NCBI RefSeq assembly: GCF_011075055.1
Contig: NC_058149.1
Location: forward strand, 3,013,830-3,077,829
DNA length: 64,000 nt
DNA from: Mangifera indica
Taxonomy: Eukaryota > Streptophyta > Magnoliopsida > Sapindales > Anacardiaceae
Reading direction: 5' to 3'
The position numbers and the translations under genes are program-made. The notes below the pieces were generated by a model. That model was not told the origin of the DNA, searched no databases, and saw only the letters and a program-made list of their open reading frames with translations. Below, piece after piece: positions 40,401 through 53,200 of this stretch. Every line of letters begins with the position of its first letter. The first letter of the stretch is position 1.

Positions 40401-43400
40401 TTAATATTCACTCTCTGCATTTGGTCATGACAAAACTTACATTTAGAGCAACACATTATATTCATCACCCAAAATAAGTGATTCTAGCTGCAGACAGTAC
40501 ACACAAATTTTCCACGAATTATGTTATGAGAGTAAATTGACCATTGCATAGATACAAATTGACCAAATTTGTATCTTTTACAGCCAGAAGCAAACTATGA
40601 CCAGGTTTTTTCTAGTTAACTCTGGTGGAGAATATAGTAAGAGAAGCCCTTTAAAATTTTCCAAAAACAAAGATCTATAGCTTCTGAAAATAGTCTACAG
40701 TAGTCTTGCTGGCAAGCATTTGTACTTCTACATTTCTGAAAGATCAAAGTGTACCTGACCAAAATGGTCCCCAGACACCAGGAATAAAAAGCCTGTTCCT
40801 TGACACAGCCATATGGCAAGTAGAAGTACCACAGACTAACACCATTCGGCGACATACAGCTTCCTCATCGTTCTCTGAACACAAATTTTGTAAACATTAT
40901 ATTGCTGCTAAATTAGCACATAAAGAAAAAAGCAGTGGGTACAGTTCTTCTACTAATTAAATCATCAATAACCTTTGGCATCAGATGCTGGCACAGGCAC
41001 ACTTTCCATTGCCCCTACACCTCCAGCGTGAGCATCAATCAATGAAGTTCCCACGGGAATACCTTCTACCAAACCAAGTTCCTGAAAATAATATACAAGA
41101 ATGAAACTGACCAATTACAATTACGTACAAAAATAAACAGTCCTACCCTCAAAACCCACATAAAGAGTAAGTGCTTGGACCCTATCTAATCAAGTGTTTG
41201 CTTTTCTAAATGGACCTCAAGGGAGCACCACTTGGAATCAAGGAACATAAAAAGTACATGCTTGCAATATATCTAAACAAATGTGTTTGCTTTGACAAAG
41301 GACCTCAAGGGAAAGCCACTTGAAATCAATGTGAAATCTTCAATTCAAAATTTCTTGCCTGCACAGCAGCAGGAGTAAGACCGGAACCCAAAGGATGTCC
41401 AGGAAAAGCTACACTTCGTCCTGTTGATATTATATAACGCAAAATATAAATATTACAATGAAAAAAACAAATTTTGGTAAATGTAAAGAGCTAAAATAAT
41501 TACAGGAAGAAGCCACAGAATTTTGTAGAGACCGTATCCAGGTATGCGAATTATATCTACATAAAGACAAGGAAATAAGTAAACAAAAGAACTGACAACC
41601 CTACCAATCTTAGCATGATGCCCTTCTACAAGATCACCTGAACCAATCTCCTCCCAAAATTCGTCATCCCATCCACCAGCTTCCATGTTTTTCGAGTCTT
41701 TTTCTTTCATTTGTTGCATGTGCGCATGACCATGATATCTCCATTTACACACTGTGGTGCAGAGACTACGGGTGTCGTTTCCTGTTGCTCTAGAATGCAT
41801 AAAAAAAAAAAATCAATTAAAGCATTAAACAGTTTAACATTGTGGAAGGTAATGATGTCCAAACATCAAGAAATAATAAAGAACATGCAGATTCAAAGTA
41901 CTCACTCAAGTCCATCCACCTTAACACCATCGACCAAGATTCTTGCAAATTTTCTTTCACCCATAGAAGCTACAAAAGATTTTTTTTCATTAAACATGAC
42001 AGATAGAGCAAAGAACCATGGAGATCATAATTCCCTATCAGATTTCACATACAATGAAATAACAGATTAACTGCATTATCCAAATAGAAACTAAGCGCTT
42101 TGCTCAGAAGTCTCATATTTGCACAACTACAGCATGATCTAAAATTAGTTTTTTACTTATTTCCTATCTAGGAATAATTCCAGTCAATGTCTCCATTTCT
42201 TATCGGTAACTTCACAAACTTAAATTAAGGCTCCAGGGAAACTTGATGGCCAGGATAGAGATTTACAGCATTCTTCAGAAATCAATCGTTTTTCTCACTA
42301 CAAATGACATTGCATTGCCCAGCAATTACCCATTTGCATCAAAACTCAAATCAATCAAGGCCCAAAACAGCTCAAGCAATAAATAAGGTGTGCTAACAAG
42401 ACCAATTACTCTGAGTTTCTGGTGGCTTGTCATATATGGGCAAACAAAATACCGTTTCATCCCACAAACAATTTCCCAAGTCTAACAGGGTTTTATATAA
42501 TCAAGTTCTCGGAGTGCACTTTATTTCACCAAGTTTCCAATATCCAAGTCTAGTTCACCAAGAGACACTACAATATGGTTGGAATGGTTAAATGACACAT
42601 TAACAGAACAACTTCCTTATACCTTTTTAAGAATCAAATACTTAATCAAAGCCTAAACTGAGTGTAAACTGTCCAAAGCAATTCAATCTCAGAACAAGTT
42701 AAAGTGCTGAACTTATAACTATCTGGATTGACAGCCCCCACCTCAAGGGCATAATTTGCTAACCAGAACGCTAACGATTGAAGGTCCTTACCAGGAGGAA
42801 ACAAAAAAGAAGACTGTCAAGGCTATTATCCATTTTGTCTATGAGACATTTATTCAGTTAACCCAAGGCTGTGACATTTCCTATGCCATTTAATGAAAAT
42901 TCAGCATATATCAGAAATTCATATCAAATATACATGAAGAACAAATGTTGGATAGCTGGAGTTCCATGTGGCTTGTCATAAATTGCCAAACAGATCCCAT
43001 TTCATCCCACAATATTTTTCCCAAGCCTAACAGGGATTTATATAATCAAGTTCTCAAACCAAGTTTCAAATATTCAAGTCCAGTTCACCAAAAGACACCA
43101 CAATATGGGTGGAAAGGTTAAATGATACATTAAAAGAACAACTTCTTCATAATTCTTTAAGAATAAATTACTTAATCAAAGCCTAAACAGAGGATGAACC
43201 ATCCAGGGCAATTCAATCTCACAAGTTAAAGTGCCTAACTTATAACCACCTGGATTGACAGCCCCCACCTCAAGGGCATAATATGCTAACCGGAACTCTA
43301 ACGATCGAAGACACTTAACAAGAGGAAACAAAAAACAAGGCTATCAAAGCAATTATCCATTTTGTCTGAGGCGTCTATTCAGTTAACTCAAGTCTGTATA

Positions 43401-44196
43401 TTTCCTATGCCATTTAATGAAAATTCAGCATATATCAGAAATTGATATCAGAGATACATGAAGTACAACTGTTGGATAGCTGGAGTGCTGTCGAGATACC
43501 TTTGGTGGCTGCATCTCATGGGAAACAGCTCCACCACAGTATTGCAGCACTGGTGAATTACAAGAATTGATCTTCTCAGCTTGCTTTACAGCTCTATGGT
43601 CCATCCATACAATAATGTTTCTCCTAGAATCACCACTCCAAGAAACTGAAACAGGAGAGACATCAGCATCCTCTGCAACTGCAAAATGATGAAGCATTTT
43701 CATCCACAATACCAACAACTAAGAGCATTCTTTAGATAACAATATTCGAAAATATTTATAGCAAACCAAGTGAACAAGTAGCTGCAAACCCCAAACCCTT
43801 CACTTCTTCTCCTGAAACATCTGCAAGGGAGCAAGCTGATTTCACTGATGCACAGATTGCAAGCCAAATATCTGTTGAAGATTGCTGGCTTCAAGATAAA
43901 AAAGAACAACATATAATAAAAGTTAAGTTAGTACAAGATATATAATATATACTTTTCTGCTACTAAAATTGAGTAGTCCTGTAAATATAACAATTTAATA
44001 TTATTGTGTGGACTTCCTGAGGGTGTCCTTGAAAGACAAATGTTATTGATCCCATAAAGATAACTAATGCAGCTTGATTCCCAGGCCTCTATAAGTAGTC
44101 AATACTAACAAATTACCTCAACACAGTCACCCTCTTTCCATATTTGAATTGGGCTACTGGAAGACCCCAGAAGTTTTCCACTTTCATCAAATACAC
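37457..44196 (-). CDS. FGGY-family carbohydrate kinase (probable D-ribulokinase-type), 5' exon not found
   Basis: Fourteen exons in transcript order: 44196-44117, 43884-43767, 43678-43500, 41969-41902, 41789-41605, 41420-41359, 41081-40973, 40874-40755, 40370-40251, 40099-39979, 39896-39740, 38727-38655, 38465-38338, 37603-37457. Phases join throughout to give about 555 codons. Landmarks are FDESGKLLGSSSSPIQIW, WMDHRAVKQAEKIN and SLIDAHAGGVG (probable catalytic Asp), then LVCGTSTCHM, LPDFHGNR and the C-terminal FGGY signature GGLAKNQLFLQQQAD. The family phosphorylates sugars or polyols with ATP; yeast and human relatives act on D-ribulose, so cytosolic D-ribulokinase is likely. The N-terminal exon with the phosphate-binding GxDxGT loop is not recognisable in the window. 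Two oddities: the intron after 41359 uses a GC donor, and the exon ending at 41902 seems to lack about five residues (WLSYR region) next to its donor. Confidence 0.88.
37694..37939. repeat. Direct duplicate of 36157-36401 (copy 2, in the last FGGY intron)
   Basis: This 246-bp segment matches copy 1 with only about a dozen differences. It lies in the last intron of the FGGY kinase gene. The stretch CAATGCCAAAGATGCCCACC is shared exactly. Confidence 0.88.
42422..43487. repeat. Tandem duplication of about 546 bp within an FGGY intron
   Basis: Units at 42422-42967 and 42968-43487 share GTGGCTTGTCATA, TTATATAATCAAGTTCTC, GATTGACAGCCCCCACCTCA and TTGGATAGCTGGAGT in the same order. The second ends 12 bp before the exon boundary at 43500. 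Neither unit contains an exon. Divergence is substantial, so this is an old event. Confidence 0.88.
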
Positions 44197-44689
44197 CTGC
44201 AGCAGTAGGCATGGAATGAAATATTGCAAAATCTATGAAGTCTGCAGTATTATTCATCTGTTTACAATATGATGATATTAATAACAATAAAGTGCAACAT
44301 AATATGCACACTTAAGGTGCATTTTTTGAGAGTGCTTGTGAATAGAAGCTTTCTACGAAAACACTTGAAAGCACTTACTAGGAACATATCTAAGAATATG
44401 TTCAAAGAAGTCAAACCAATCACAAAATGACGAGGTCAAGTGTAACATGGGACGTCATGGTTTTGAACATCACAAAGCATTTACAAGTTATGCATATAAA
44501 AGTGACATTTCAAATCTAAATCTATTTCAATGAGTTCTTGAGTTTGCACTAGATACTGAGAACGCAGGTATTAGTAATCGTGATACACAACGAGACAATA
44601 ATTTACAAGTAATTGGTATTTATAATTTGAAGACACAATTGAAAGCATTATTTACAAGATATGCTTTAGATACAAGTTTTGAATAGATA

Positions 44690-45390
44690 GTGGGTTGTTC
44701 TGATCAGAAACGCTAGGAGATTAAATATGTAGTAGAGCATTATAAATGGCAAGCACGGGCAACAAGGGCGAGGTTGGAGGCTTATGGGTGTTAGGGCTTA
44801 TAAAGGATGCACACACTTGTCCATGAGATCAAATACTACCATATCACAAACAGTCTAAGGCCCAGGTTTTGGGGATCATCCTTAAATCAATGTTTGTGGT
44901 CGACCGCATATATCAACCTAAGGAAATTATTTCTGACATTGCAGATAAACTTATGATGGACATTTCATATACACAAACGTGGCACGTTAAGACATATGCT
45001 ATAAATGCATTATGAGAAAACCTCGAAAAGTCTTTCATGCTCTTACCTAAGTATTATCATAACCTCGAGATATGAAACTTAGGAATTATAACACATATTG
45101 ACACTAACATAGAAAATAAGTTTCAGTTTTTCTTTATAGCATTAAGTTGTTTGATAATAGGGTTTCTTCAATTCTATAGTCTAGTGATTTGCATCAACAC
45201 TTCACATTTAAAGGGAAAATACCTTGAGACGTTTTTCATTATTGTTATGAAAGACGATAATAATAAGACATATTCACTCGCATTTGGTACTAGTCGTACT
45301 CTTTTTTCAATCGATGTGTTTATAGACTATCAACAAAGTGTGACACATTTGTATTATGCCCAAAGTTTAGACTAGTCATTAGAGCAAACT
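44690..45390 (+). pseudogene. Mutator-like (MULE) transposase remnant
   Basis: On the + strand, with several frame changes and stops, the DNA reads like the N-terminal half of a mudrA-type transposase: IKYVVEHYKWQARATRARLE (zinc-finger side), ADKLMMDISYTQTWHVKTYA, LLPKYYHNLEI, THIDTNIENKFQFFFIAL and, in the open frame from 45151, INTSHLKGKYLETFFI followed by KDDNNKTYSLAFG. The last block corresponds to the DGTHLKGKY…YPLAFG start of the MULE DDE domain, with its first Asp replaced (VDG-type to INT). The remaining catalytic part is missing. It lies upstream of the first recognised exon of the FGGY gene on the opposite strand and may sit in that gene's first intron. Confidence 0.78.
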
Positions 45391-47684
45391 CTACAGGATT
45401 GAAACAAACTTCAATGTCATTTATTCTAAACCAAAATTCTTGCACTGGATCCCCTCAATTAACTAAATAAAGTAACAACGCATGCATAAAAACAACACTA
45501 AATCGAGTCTCCTCCAATCCAAGGAAGCACCTAAAATATATTTTCCAAAACTTCTCTTGTTAGGTCATTGTAAGTTTGTTGTTTATGACACTCACTGTAT
45601 CCATCTTCAACCGAAGTGTCATCTACACCCGAAAAGTATAAACCTCATGAAACCTATAGGCCCTTTCTTGGTAATTGATTACAAATCCCTGACATATGTA
45701 TCAATTACTATGTATTAACAATTACTGTAAACATATTGAATTCAAATTAAAAAAGCTAATCTAAACAAAGTAGTAAGGGCCCCGCTAATAGACGAGGCAC
45801 TTAACTTATTCTTCAACAATTGCCATCATAAATTAAAGTTTTACATATCACAACCAACACAATCAATACCATATTCAAATTTTAGACACTAAAAATCATA
45901 TTTTTCCTAACAAACCCTAGATTTAACATCCAACAGTGGCATAAAGGCAAGGTCACCTATTTGTTTTTCTTACAAAACCATAGGCTAGGGAAGGTCGCCT
46001 ATTTGTTCTTCCTACAAACCCATACTGCCAACTCAAATAATGTAAATCCAACTACATCACAACCAACATATCAACCATAAATGCTCTCACATCATAACCA
46101 ACTTATCAACCAACAAAAACCCTTTGTTTCTAACTAAAATTTTTCAAAATTTGTTTCTACCCAAACTGTAAATCTAACCCAAACAAAAAAAAGGTTTCCA
46201 TCATCAACAATCGTTCCAAATGGAAAGAACTAAGCTAGCTTTCCATTGGAACGTCATTAGTGTTGGTTGTTTGCGTTGTCATTAGTCATTATTGTCATCA
46301 TAGATGTTGATTTTATGAGTCATCGTCTGCATTAGCCATTACATCTCAATCAGAATGTACAAGTGCTTTGTATATCATTTGTGCATTAAAGAATATCGTC
46401 TGCGTTTTCAGTTTCATGAGCAAATAGTGTCATTCATCATATCTGGTCAAATGAGTGGCATTTTACGAATTCTATTGAATTTGTGATAAAAATGTTTAAG
46501 GGTTTAAATGAATAGTAATTTTGTATAGCGATATGTCTGAGTTGTAAAATTTTCAATATGTTTATACTAAACTAGTGGTTTTGATAGACAGTTATTTAAC
46601 TTTATAGATATTTGTTTTGATTCTTCAAATGTTAAATACTATATTATTAATATTAAATAATAAAATTTACTATTAAAAATTATATATATTGTTTATGTTC
46701 ATTAATCTAAGATACATAAAGAAGATATAAATACGTATCCATGAAAGAGAAAAGTGTAAAAAAAATCACATAAAAGAAATCTGAGATCAGAATTTGATAA
46801 AATTAAGCCATTTTTAAGTTTTTTTATATATAAATAATATGTTATCATGTAATTATATAATTTAAATTAAAAATAAAATAACATATAATTACATAATAAT
46901 ATACTATCTAATACGTAATTAGATACTTAAAGTAAAGTGCTTATATATTACTCATATATTAAATATATTATTGCTACTACAATAAAAAATAGGGGTTGAT
47001 ACTAAAAAAATTGAACTATCTTGAAAGTATATTTTAAAATTATATATTATTATTAAAATCTATTTACATAATACTTATATACAATGTTACATTAGGTTGA
47101 GTTTTTTTTTTTTTTCAATTGATTTTTTTTACGTTCGAATAAGGTAATTTCTAATTAGAATTTTAATTAGAGATCAATTTATTGATTTATATGATGATAT
47201 TGTACAACTTATTAAAAATCTTTTGATAATATTACGTATCAATTCGAATTGAATATTATAAAAAAACTTAATTCAATATGAAACAAATTCACTAGTGTGA
47301 ATTAGGTGAACAACATTTGCTTCCCATAGAAATATTCCATTGATTTGATAATTAATGAGTTTTGTCAAACTCATTATTTGATTTGAAATTGATCACCATG
47401 ACTTTTCCTTCAAATATTCAAGTTTATTGCTAAACATATATTCATTTAAAAAATATATCATAAAAATACAATAGTTAATAATAATGTATTATAAAAATTG
47501 TTTTATTTATTAATAACATGTAATTTTATAACATTTTTATTTTTAAATTTCTCATAAAGATAATATCAGTAGTAATAAATATGACTCATGACTTATTCAA
47601 TTAATTTAAAATTTAACAAATACTTATCTAGTAAATAAAAATAACAATTAAATTAAATAATATAAAATAAATTAGAATGTATTT
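45391..47684. other. AT-rich spacer, no gene recognised
   Basis: The 3' remainder of the Mutator remnant may extend into 45400-46450, but I see no inverted ends. 46460-47680 is very AT-rich. A search by eye on the - strand for the missing first exon of the FGGY kinase found nothing. Confidence 0.45.
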
Positions 47685-47879
47685 GATCTCGTGTTAATGG
47701 CACGTGGTGTAGACTAATCATTCAAGCCAACTGGACTGATTCCGTCTGAGAATGAGACTGCGGTCTATTATGAGCCCTACTTATAGATTTGTCTCTCCCG
47801 AGAGTTCTCCTTCTCGTGAAATTTCACGTGGGCCAGGAGAATGCTCGGCTAGTAATTGAGTGCCAGATGGCACGAGATC
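47685..47879 (-). promoter_or_regulatory. 195-bp G-box/TATA island bounded by inverted repeats
   Basis: GATCTCGTG at 47685-47693 is matched in inverse by CACGAGATC at 47871-47879. Inside are two G-boxes (CACGTG at 47701-47706 and 47825-47830), a 14-bp palindrome CGTGAAATTTCACG (47815-47828) and, on the - strand, TATAAGTAG (47777-47785). The island is clearly less AT-rich than its flanks. On the - strand the order G-box, palindrome, TATA looks like a light- or bZIP/bHLH-controlled promoter. It could be the distant promoter of the FGGY gene, but no first exon links them; a small MITE is the alternative. Confidence 0.4.
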
Positions 47880-48096
47880 CAAGCCCATCACTTGTGATTG
47901 TACGGTGTCTGTGCCGCCACATAGACAATTGAGCATCGCCCTTTCCGATTTTTTTGTCTTCTTATTGCAAGTGCCCCCTCATAGTTCATAGCATGCATGC
48001 GTGCCTTATATCTTACTAATCTTGCTTCAATCTAAATCTATTCATAACTCACCAAACCATACTCTTAGGATGACCCTTGAATCTTGAGCCCCAAAT

Positions 48097-48210
48097 TCCT
48101 TTTCTTGCTTTTCTTTCTTTTCTTCTTCTTTTCTTTTTCTCTCATTTCTTTCCTTTCCTTTCCTTTCTTTCTTCCTTTCCTTTTTCTCCTTTTCTTTCTT
48201 TCTTTCTTCC
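48097..48210. repeat. Polypyrimidine (CT-rich) tract
   Basis: Over about 114 bp the + strand is almost only C and T in TTTCTT/TTTCC units. Long open frames on both strands here are low-complexity artefacts. Confidence 0.92.
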
Positions 48211-48265
48211 CAAATACTATTTATAGAACAATTCATTTAGCAGGGCAGCCTTCTTTTTCACACAA

Positions 48266-48597
48266 TTTAACAGTCCAAATTGTTTCTAATTCATACAAGC
48301 TATATATCGTTGAAAAGAGGATTCAAAGAGCTTTCCAACAAGCTATAATAGCACTCATAATTCATTAGATAAGATAGTCAAAACATGAGATGAAATTAGT
48401 GGCAAAAAACTATTTTCACTGTTTATTTGGTAAGACAGTTTTTTTGTTAATGTCATTTAATAGTCCAAACGGTTTCTAATTCATACAAGATATATATCAC
48501 TGAAAAGAGAATTCAAAGAGCTTTCTAACAAGCTATAATAACACTCATAATTCATTAGATAAGACAATCAAAACATGGGACAAAATCAGTGGTAAAA
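48266..48597. repeat. Tandem duplication, period about 189 bp, two copies
   Basis: Copies at about 48266-48406 and 48455-48597 share TTCTAATTCATACAAG, AATTCAAAGAGCTTT and AACAAGCTATAATA…CACTCATAATTCATTAGATAAGA. No coding role is seen. Confidence 0.85.
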
Positions 48598-49414
48598 CTG
48601 TAAATATTATCTAACTCTCTGTCATTAACAAAATCACACACATAGATACCCTAAATGATAAAACAACATTTCTCAACTTCAAAATCATCATTTATAAAAT
48701 AGATCTAAGGAACCAAAAACATAAAACATGAAACATATTAAGGATAATGCTCCTTAGCTTATTTTAAGCCAAATCTTTACAAGTTGGCTCCTTCCTCTTT
48801 GTTTTGCTTCCTTTATCATCAAAACCACTTCAAATCAATACCAAAACACTCTAACATACTCACATAACATGCATATAAATATAGGTAAAGGGAAAGGAAG
48901 GAGATATTTTGGTTACCAAGGCTAAATCAATACCAAAACACACTAACATACTCACAAAACAAAAGAAAATAGCATGAAGAATGTTGGCTGCTGGAATGGA
49001 CAAGAAGATGATGGAAAAGCCTTGACGTTTTTTTGTTTTGTCTTTTTTCTCTTTATATATAGGGAAATTATAAAAAATGGCCAAAATACCCTCTCACTAA
49101 GCAAAAATGCCCCAAGTCACTATTTTCAAGCAAAAATGTCCAAATTCACTATTCTTAAGCAAAAATGCCCATGACTTTTTCTAAAATGCCAAAATTACCC
49201 TCCTCTCATTTATATAAACCTCCTCACTCACTATAAGAGGTTAAATGAAATTTTATTAAAATTAGGGGGGTATTTTGATATTAAACATTATAAGAGCATT
49301 ATAAATTTCTTAATGAAATTTTAGGAATAGATAATTGAGGGGTCAAATGAAATGTTATTAAAATTTGGGGGGCATTTTAATATTAAACATTGTAGGAGCA
49401 TTATAAATGAAATT

Positions 49415-50100
49415 TTAGGTTTTTTCGAATTTCACCATTTTACGATATATCGACTCGTATTTTTCAGATTTCTGAAGAATTTTTCGATTGTTGCCATTCT
49501 AGAGTATTTCAACTTTTAGAATTCGAATTTTAGTTCTGTTTTTTCGAATTTTACCGTTTTATGATATATCGACTCGTATTTTTCAGATTTCTGAAGAATT
49601 TTTTGATTATTGCCATTTTAGGGTATTTCAACTTTTAGAATTCGAATTTCAGTTTCGTTTTTTTGAATTTCAACGTTTTACGATATATCAACTTGTATTT
49701 TTCAGATTTTCGAAGAATTTTTCGATTGTTGCCATTCTATGGTATTTCAACTTTTAGAATTCGAATTTCAGTTTCATTTTTTTGAATTTCACCGTTTTAC
49801 AATATATCGATTCGTATTTTTCAAATTTCTGAAGAATTTTTTGATTGTTGCTATTCTAGGGTATTTTAATTTTAGAATTCGAATTTCAGTTATGTTTTTT
49901 CGAATTTCACCGTTTTATGATATATCGATTGATTTTCAAATTTTTGAAATAAATAAAATACGAAAATTCTCCAAAAATGATTCGTATTTTTAGATTTTCG
50001 ACTGATTTTTTCATTTTTAACATTCTAGTGTATTTCAACATATAGAATTCGAATTTTATTTTTGTTTTTTTGAATTTCATCGTTTTAGGATATATCACTC
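49415..50100. repeat. Left 119-bp tandem array of the Mutator-like element
   Basis: About 5.5 units. The phrase ATATATCGACTCGTATTTTTC and its variants recur at about 49451, 49570, 49689, 49808 and 49926, a period of 119 bp (118 once). Units contain TTCGATTGTTGCCATTCTAG, TATTTCAACTTTTAGAATTC and TTCGAATTTCACCGTTTTA. The same unit occurs in reverse at 54010-55100. Confidence 0.93.
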
Positions 50101-50250
50101 AAATCACATATAAAATGAAATCAAATACATATCTATATATAATGACAGATAAAGTACATCGTACACATACGCACATACAATAAATATATACATACGAACA
50201 TATGAAGAACGTTAAATAAACAATGAGCTAACTAAATATACATCCATGAG

Positions 50251-53200
50251 CTACTCGATATAGTGAAAATACAACTGCGACGCTAAACGTCGACGTATAG
50301 GGGTAGACGACTCTCGGGGAAAATCGACGCTCCGTGACAATGTCAAACACTCAAAAAAATGTAACATAAACACGCCATAGTCACCGGAGCCCAGTCCCTG
50401 CTGAGGGACATCCGTTGCTCAATATAAAGTGAGGGAATCACATCGTGGAGTCTGTCCAGAAGCGGTCTAAAAACTCGTCGCCTCTAATAATGCAGGTATG
50501 AATGTCATATACGGTCACATGTGCTACTCAAGAGACCCCATATTCTCTGAATATGATACATCTGAATCATATACTGTAATCGACTACTCATGAAAATCTA
50601 TAACTCCGGCCACTCAATGTGCGTAGTCGAAGTTTATAGGGATGTAAACCTATAAACAGTGACAAATTTTAGTTAATTGTAGACTAATTCAACTAATTCA
50701 ATATAATGAAAATACATATATACTATACCTGATCGACCATCCCCCATGGCTTGTACAACAATCCCGGGGTGTACGCTACATCAACCATTCTTGTGAAGAG
50801 CCCCGAAAACTCAAACTCCTCAAACGGTGTGGTCTACCAACTCTTCCAAGCCATCTCAATATGGCCTCCGAAGAATGTGTGGGCAGTCGTCCAACGCTAT
50901 GAAATAGTCACACGATGGTCGTCCTGGTGCCGACATAATAAAGCCAAAAAAGAATCCACATGCTAAAATGGTATAAACAAGTTCACATGTGTTAGTTATT
51001 GATAAATATATCAAACTTTTTTTTGAATTATATAGTATAGACAACTTACATCGTCGGTCAGCCACTGGCGCAACTCTACCACAAGTCGCCAAAAACTGTC
51101 CTTTGACTTCAACCCGATAAAGTAGACATCATGTGCTTCGGAAGCCGCAGCTCTGTTGTACCACGTGAGGAAAGATTCCTCACGCTCTGAGGCAGAGGAT
51201 GGAATGGTCCTAAGTTACCATTTTGCCCTCTCTTTGAGTGGATTTGTATACGGGGTGCGAACCAACGGACCCTTCCAAACAATCCAACCATGTGTTGTAC
51301 GAATCAACTGCATGATCCCAAAAAACAATTAATTCATCATTCCATCCTACGTAACAATTAGCATTAATTGATTTATTTTACCTTCTTCATGTATGCGGGA
51401 AGAGGTTTAGCTGGAGAATCTTGAATCACGGTCAAGTCTACCACGCGTGCTCCTTCGTCGGACTGAAAAATTGTAATTTTGAACATCTCAGTGACCAATA
51501 TATACTAATATTTATATACTAAGTATAATTGATATACCTCAATATGGATGGTCTCAGAAACATCCTCTTGGAAGTCCTCTTTCTGTGAACTAATAACCAC
51601 TATCTTTTTGGTTGAGCTCAAGATATCAGCAAGTAACTATAATTGCTCGTCTTGAAGAAGACTCAAAATATCATTAAATAAACAATATAATTGAAAAGAC
51701 AAATCGATCAATGACATTTTTTAAAAAAAGTTAACCTCAACTTCCAGAGAAGGTGTTCAGGGAGAACCCTCAATCGATAATATATCAATGTCGGTTCCCT
51801 ATATGCATGAAAAGGACAAAATGGTAAATGATATTTCATATAAAATATAATATCTATAATAATTATCATACCTCAAGTGGAGGATCTGAAGCAACTAGAG
51901 ATCCGACCGGATGACCTTCCTGAGGAAGACCCTATACGAATATATATACCCTATATTAATCGATAACCGAACAATCATAAAAATAAAGTTCCATTGATAA
52001 GTGACATACTTCAGCTCAGACAAGTGATGCAATAGAAGGGCTAACCGGTGCCTCCTCCTGATGACTACCCTAAGATAATAATAATAATAACTTAATCAGT
52101 GACATTTCATATATAACAATACTATAATATAATAACGACATTTAACATTAAATATAAATTTGAAATGTCATACGGACCTCGTGTGGCTGATGGGATGGTA
52201 TTACGGTATCAATGGGGGATGTCAGTTGGATATCGTCGTCTCTCTCCTGTACGAATGTAATAATAGTTGTCAGAATAATAACATTGTAGACATTTTTTAT
52301 AAGTAATAAATTAGAAGTGGATTTACAACCTGAGCGACGGGGGCTGGATATATACGAGTGACGATGTCCTCCAAACGAGTCATACAATCCTATAATTGAG
52401 TCATATCATCGCGTAATCAAGTCATCTGGGAAGAGATATTGTCGCGAAAACTCGATATTTCACTTAAAATCGTAGCACCCCAGTGCGCTAATGTAGCATC
52501 TAATGTAGAAATACTGGGTGATACGAATGGGGGACACTGTTCGATGGCATGATGGGTAGTATGGTCCTCTACTCCAAGATGGTCTGTCGTCTGTGGGCCT
52601 GAACTACAGGAAAACATAGAGGCTGCTCCATAACAGGAGGCTGAATAGGTTCCTCAGATGTCTCAGAAGTCTCGACAGGTACATCTGAAGGTCTTGAGGC
52701 TGGAGAAGCCCCGTCTCTGATCGCGAGAGGAACCAAAGAAGATGAGGAGGAATCAGCATCAGGTAAACCGGTGTACTCGTGAATCTCAGCATACCATGGT
52801 AAACCCTCCTCGATCGATGATGGACGGAGGGGGAATATGACATCCTCCTAATGATGAAGATATATAAGTCAAAATAATTGCAATATATAATGAATTAATT
52901 GACTTATTAATTAACGAGCACATATCAGATTACCAGTGAAAATACGACCTATATGAGTCCAACTAGGGACGTCTCGTGTATGCCACCTAAACATCCGTGG
53001 GGACGCATAGAGATCAACAAGGTCAATCCAATCGTATAACGTGTCCAGAGTCTCATATATCCAATATTGCAATATAATCATTTACGATTTTAATAAATCA
53101 ATTCATATTTTTTCCAATTAATATATATAATCAATAAATTAAAACTAACTTGAAATGCGAAAGGAAATCTGTAGAGGTCGTATCTACGCATCTCAGGCAT

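Noticed and set aside
45482..45718. 78-codon open frame on the + strand after the Mutator remnant
   Set aside because: No similarity to the rest of a MULE transposase or to other families.
48042..48368. Lys/Glu-rich (-) and Phe/Leu-rich (+) open frames
   Set aside because: Low-complexity translations of the polypyrimidine tract.
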